Source: Caldisericota bacterium
GTDB lineage: Bacteria > Caldisericota > Caldisericia > Caldisericales > Caldisericaceae
NCBI GenBank assembly: GCA_030642335.1
Contig: DAOWNX010000027.1
Span: 1-8,250, forward strand
Direction of reading: 5' to 3'
DNA: 8,250 nt
Each line of letters opens with the position of its first letter. Position 1 is the stretch's first letter. Shown here in pieces: positions 6,595 through 8,250 of this stretch. Below the pieces are notes generated by a model. The model had not been told where the DNA came from and did no database searches. It saw only the letters and a program-made list of their open reading frames with translations. The position numbers were made by a program, and so were the translations under genes.

Positions 6595-6627
6595 TTTATG
6601 GCCCCTCTCTGCGAGAGGGGCCATAAA
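6595..6627 (-). promoter_or_regulatory. Intercistronic hairpin between oppA and oppB
   Basis: A perfect 15-bp inverted repeat (6595-6609 with 6613-6627) closes a 3-base loop, with a core of GGCCCCTCTC paired to GAGAGGGGCC. On the minus strand it starts two bases after the oppA stop. No U-run follows it, so it is more likely an mRNA-stabilising or processing element, or a weak attenuator, than a full terminator. This position is typical where the binding protein must be made in excess over the membrane subunits. Confidence 0.8.
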
Positions 6628-6629
6628 TG

Positions 6630-8240
6630 TTAATGTTCTTCAATATATGCTAACTTAAAGTCTGTATAACCAAGAGCGGATATATAATAATCTTTGAGAT
6701 ATGGTTTGATAAGGTTAAGATTTGTATAGAAATATATAGGAACTATAGGCATTTCATCCATTAAAATATCTTCTGCATTATGCATAGCTTCCATTCTAAC
6801 GGTTTGGTCTCCTGTGCTTTTTGCAGTAGCAACAAATCCATCATAATCAGCATTACTCCAGCCGGTATCATTATTTCCACCATCTGTGACCCACATATCG
6901 ATAAATGTCATAGGATCGGTATAATCGCCAATCCAACCTGCTCTTGCAATCTGATAATTTAGCTTAGTTCTGTTATCAAGATAAACCTTCCATTCCTGAT
7001 TGGTTAAAGTACAATTAACACCTAAAGTATCTTTCCACATTCCCTGAATTGCTTCTGCAATAATTTTATGACCTTCACTTGTATTGTAAAGAAGAACAAA
7101 TTCCGGGAACCCTTCGCCATTTGGATAACCGGCATCAGCTAAATATTCCTTTGCTTTGGTAGGATCATATGCTTTAAAATATGTGCCACCAACACCTCTA
7201 AACTCCTGCCCTGGTGCAGCATCAGGTATTCCTCCCGGAACAAATGCTGTTGCAGGTAACTGGCCACCTTTTGTCACATTTGTTACAATTGATTCTCTAT
7301 CAATTGCAGCGGCAAAAGCCTTCCTTACAAGTACGTTGTCAAATGGAGGTTCTGTTACATTACACATATAATAGTATGTTCCAAGATACGGGCTAATTGT
7401 CAAAATTCCTTTGTCTTTTAGTCTGTCCATTTCAGGTAAAGGTGGATTGTTTCCAAAATCTATTTCCCCGTTCTCAAACATCATTAATTCTGTAGAGCTT
7501 TCTTCGACCATAAGGAAAATAATTTTATCTAATTTAACCTTATCAGCATCCCAATAATTTGGATTCTTTACCATTTCAATTTGATGGTTATGATCCCATT
7601 TTGTAATCGTAAATGGTCCATTGCTGATAAAATTGTCTGCAGATTTTGCCCAATCAGGGTTCTCCATATCAAGCTTCTTATTTATTGGAAGATAAGTAGT
7701 AAAGGTAAGAAGTGAAGTGAAGTAAACAGTCGGGGCCTCTAAAGTCGCTACAAGTGTTTTGTCATCCAAAGCTTTTACGCCTACCTGGTCAGAATCTGTA
7801 ATATCCCCGCTGTTATATGCTGCTCCATTTTTGAGATAGTACATCTGGTAAGCATACTCAGATTCAGTTTCAGGTGCCAGAGCAGTTTTCCAGGAATATT
7901 CAAAATCATAAGCAGTAACAGGTTCGCCATTTGACCATTTTGCATCTCTTAGATGAAATGTCCAGACTAAATCATCATCAGAAACGTCGTAGCTTTCTGC
8001 CATGGATGGGACTAACTGTCCTTGAATGTCATACCTCATTAACCCATCAAAAAGATTAAGCAACATTGTAAATTCTGGTATTCCTGTTGCTTTTCTTGGA
8101 TCAAAAAACTGTGGTTCAGCTCCCACATTGTACGTTAATACCTGTTCTACTTTTGGAGTTTCTTCGGCTGCCGGTGCGCATCCGGCAAAACCTACTATTA
8201 ACGCTAGTGCTACCACTACAATTAATGCTTTTTTAAACAT
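6630..8240 (-). CDS. oppA: Oligopeptide-binding lipoprotein OppA
   Basis: This solute-binding protein of family 5 (536 residues) captures peptides outside the cytoplasmic membrane and delivers them to OppBC. A signal peptide with a KK start and hydrophobic core ends in FAGC with Cys21 as the lipidated residue; phenylalanine at -3 is slightly unusual. A short Ala/Glu/Pro linker follows. Similarity to enterobacterial OppA is clear by eye: LFDGL (63-67), VWTFHLRDAKWSNGEPVTAYDF (92-113), NPNYWD (226-231), LLYNTSEGHK (383-392), NQEWKVYLDNR (414-424) and ARAGWIGDYTDP (432-443). The last block matches the ARAGWCADYNEP block, where Asp (here Asp439) holds the peptide amino group and Trp (here Trp436) lines the pocket. 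This supports oligopeptide binding over dipeptide, nickel or sugar. The ATG follows a GGAGG site ending the window (8250-8246); the promoter lies outside. Confidence 0.94.
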   Translation of the reverse strand: MFKKALIVVVALALIVGFAGCAPAAEETPKVEQVLTYNVGAEPQFFDPRKATGIPEFTMLLNLFDGLMRYDIQGQLVPSMAESYDVSDDDLVWTFHLRDAKWSNGEPVTAYDFEYSWKTALAPETESEYAYQMYYLKNGAAYNSGDITDSDQVGVKALDDKTLVATLEAPTVYFTSLLTFTTYLPINKKLDMENPDWAKSADNFISNGPFTITKWDHNHQIEMVKNPNYWDADKVKLDKIIFLMVEESSTELMMFENGEIDFGNNPPLPEMDRLKDKGILTISPYLGTYYYMCNVTEPPFDNVLVRKAFAAAIDRESIVTNVTKGGQLPATAFVPGGIPDAAPGQEFRGVGGTYFKAYDPTKAKEYLADAGYPNGEGFPEFVLLYNTSEGHKIIAEAIQGMWKDTLGVNCTLTNQEWKVYLDNRTKLNYQIARAGWIGDYTDPMTFIDMWVTDGGNNDTGWSNADYDGFVATAKSTGDQTVRMEAMHNAEDILMDEMPIVPIYFYTNLNLIKPYLKDYYISALGYTDFKLAYIEEH

Positions 8241-8250
8241 TCTTTCCTCC
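8241..8250 (-). promoter_or_regulatory. oppA ribosome binding site
   Basis: GGAGGAAAGA lies directly before the oppA ATG and fixes that start. With the start codon it can pair with CAUUUUCUUCCUCC of the candidate small RNA (2594-2581): seven base pairs over GGAGGAA, one bulged C (2588), then six more including one G-U and the AUG. The window ends here, so the upstream context is unknown. Confidence 0.75.

Noticed and set aside
1..8250. CRISPR arrays, insertion sequences, tRNA or rRNA genes
   Set aside because: I saw no spaced direct repeats, transposase motifs, terminal repeats or tRNA-like cloverleaf sequences.

Overview
This AT-rich bacterial window carries two gene groups that converge on a short intergenic region. 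The strong Shine-Dalgarno sites, tight gene overlaps, lipoprotein signal and family-5 peptide transporter point to a bacterium. A NurA-type nuclease and a rhodanese-less ThiI with a CxxC motif suit deep-branching, mostly anaerobic or thermophilic lineages such as Thermotogota, Caldisericota or Dictyoglomota. That placement is an inference and I cannot name the organism.

Layout. Positions 1-166 are intergenic, with a possible leftward promoter (18-46) and a weak rightward one before nurA. On the + strand, nurA (167-1306) and thiI (1306-2409) overlap by one base. Positions 2410-2718 hold no convincing protein gene but are dense in signals. On the - strand lies a complete five-gene peptide ABC transporter operon, transcribed right to left: oppA (8240-6630), a strong intercistronic hairpin, oppB (6566-5640), oppC (5632-4721), oppD (4709-3708) and oppF (3708-2719). 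The oppA promoter lies beyond the right edge. OppA captures peptides outside the membrane, OppB and OppC form the channel, and OppD and OppF hydrolyse ATP.

The most interesting element is a likely unannotated small RNA gene on the - strand at about 2631-2524, just after oppF. It has a promoter with both hexamers at consensus (TTGACA, 16-bp spacer, TATAAT). A perfect 6-bp inverted repeat fills the spacer and could be an operator. The predicted RNA of about 107 nt starts directly at a hairpin with a GAGA loop, followed by a hairpin with a GUAA loop. Both loops are GNRA tetraloops only when read on this strand. Next come a CU-rich anti-Shine-Dalgarno stretch and a GC-rich terminator with a U-rich tail. 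The CU-rich stretch is complementary to initiation or leader regions of oppA, oppB, oppD and oppF. This suggests, as an inference, an RNA at the 3' end of the opp operon that feeds back on it. The arrangement resembles the OppZ RNA of Vibrio cholerae, but here there is a dedicated promoter.
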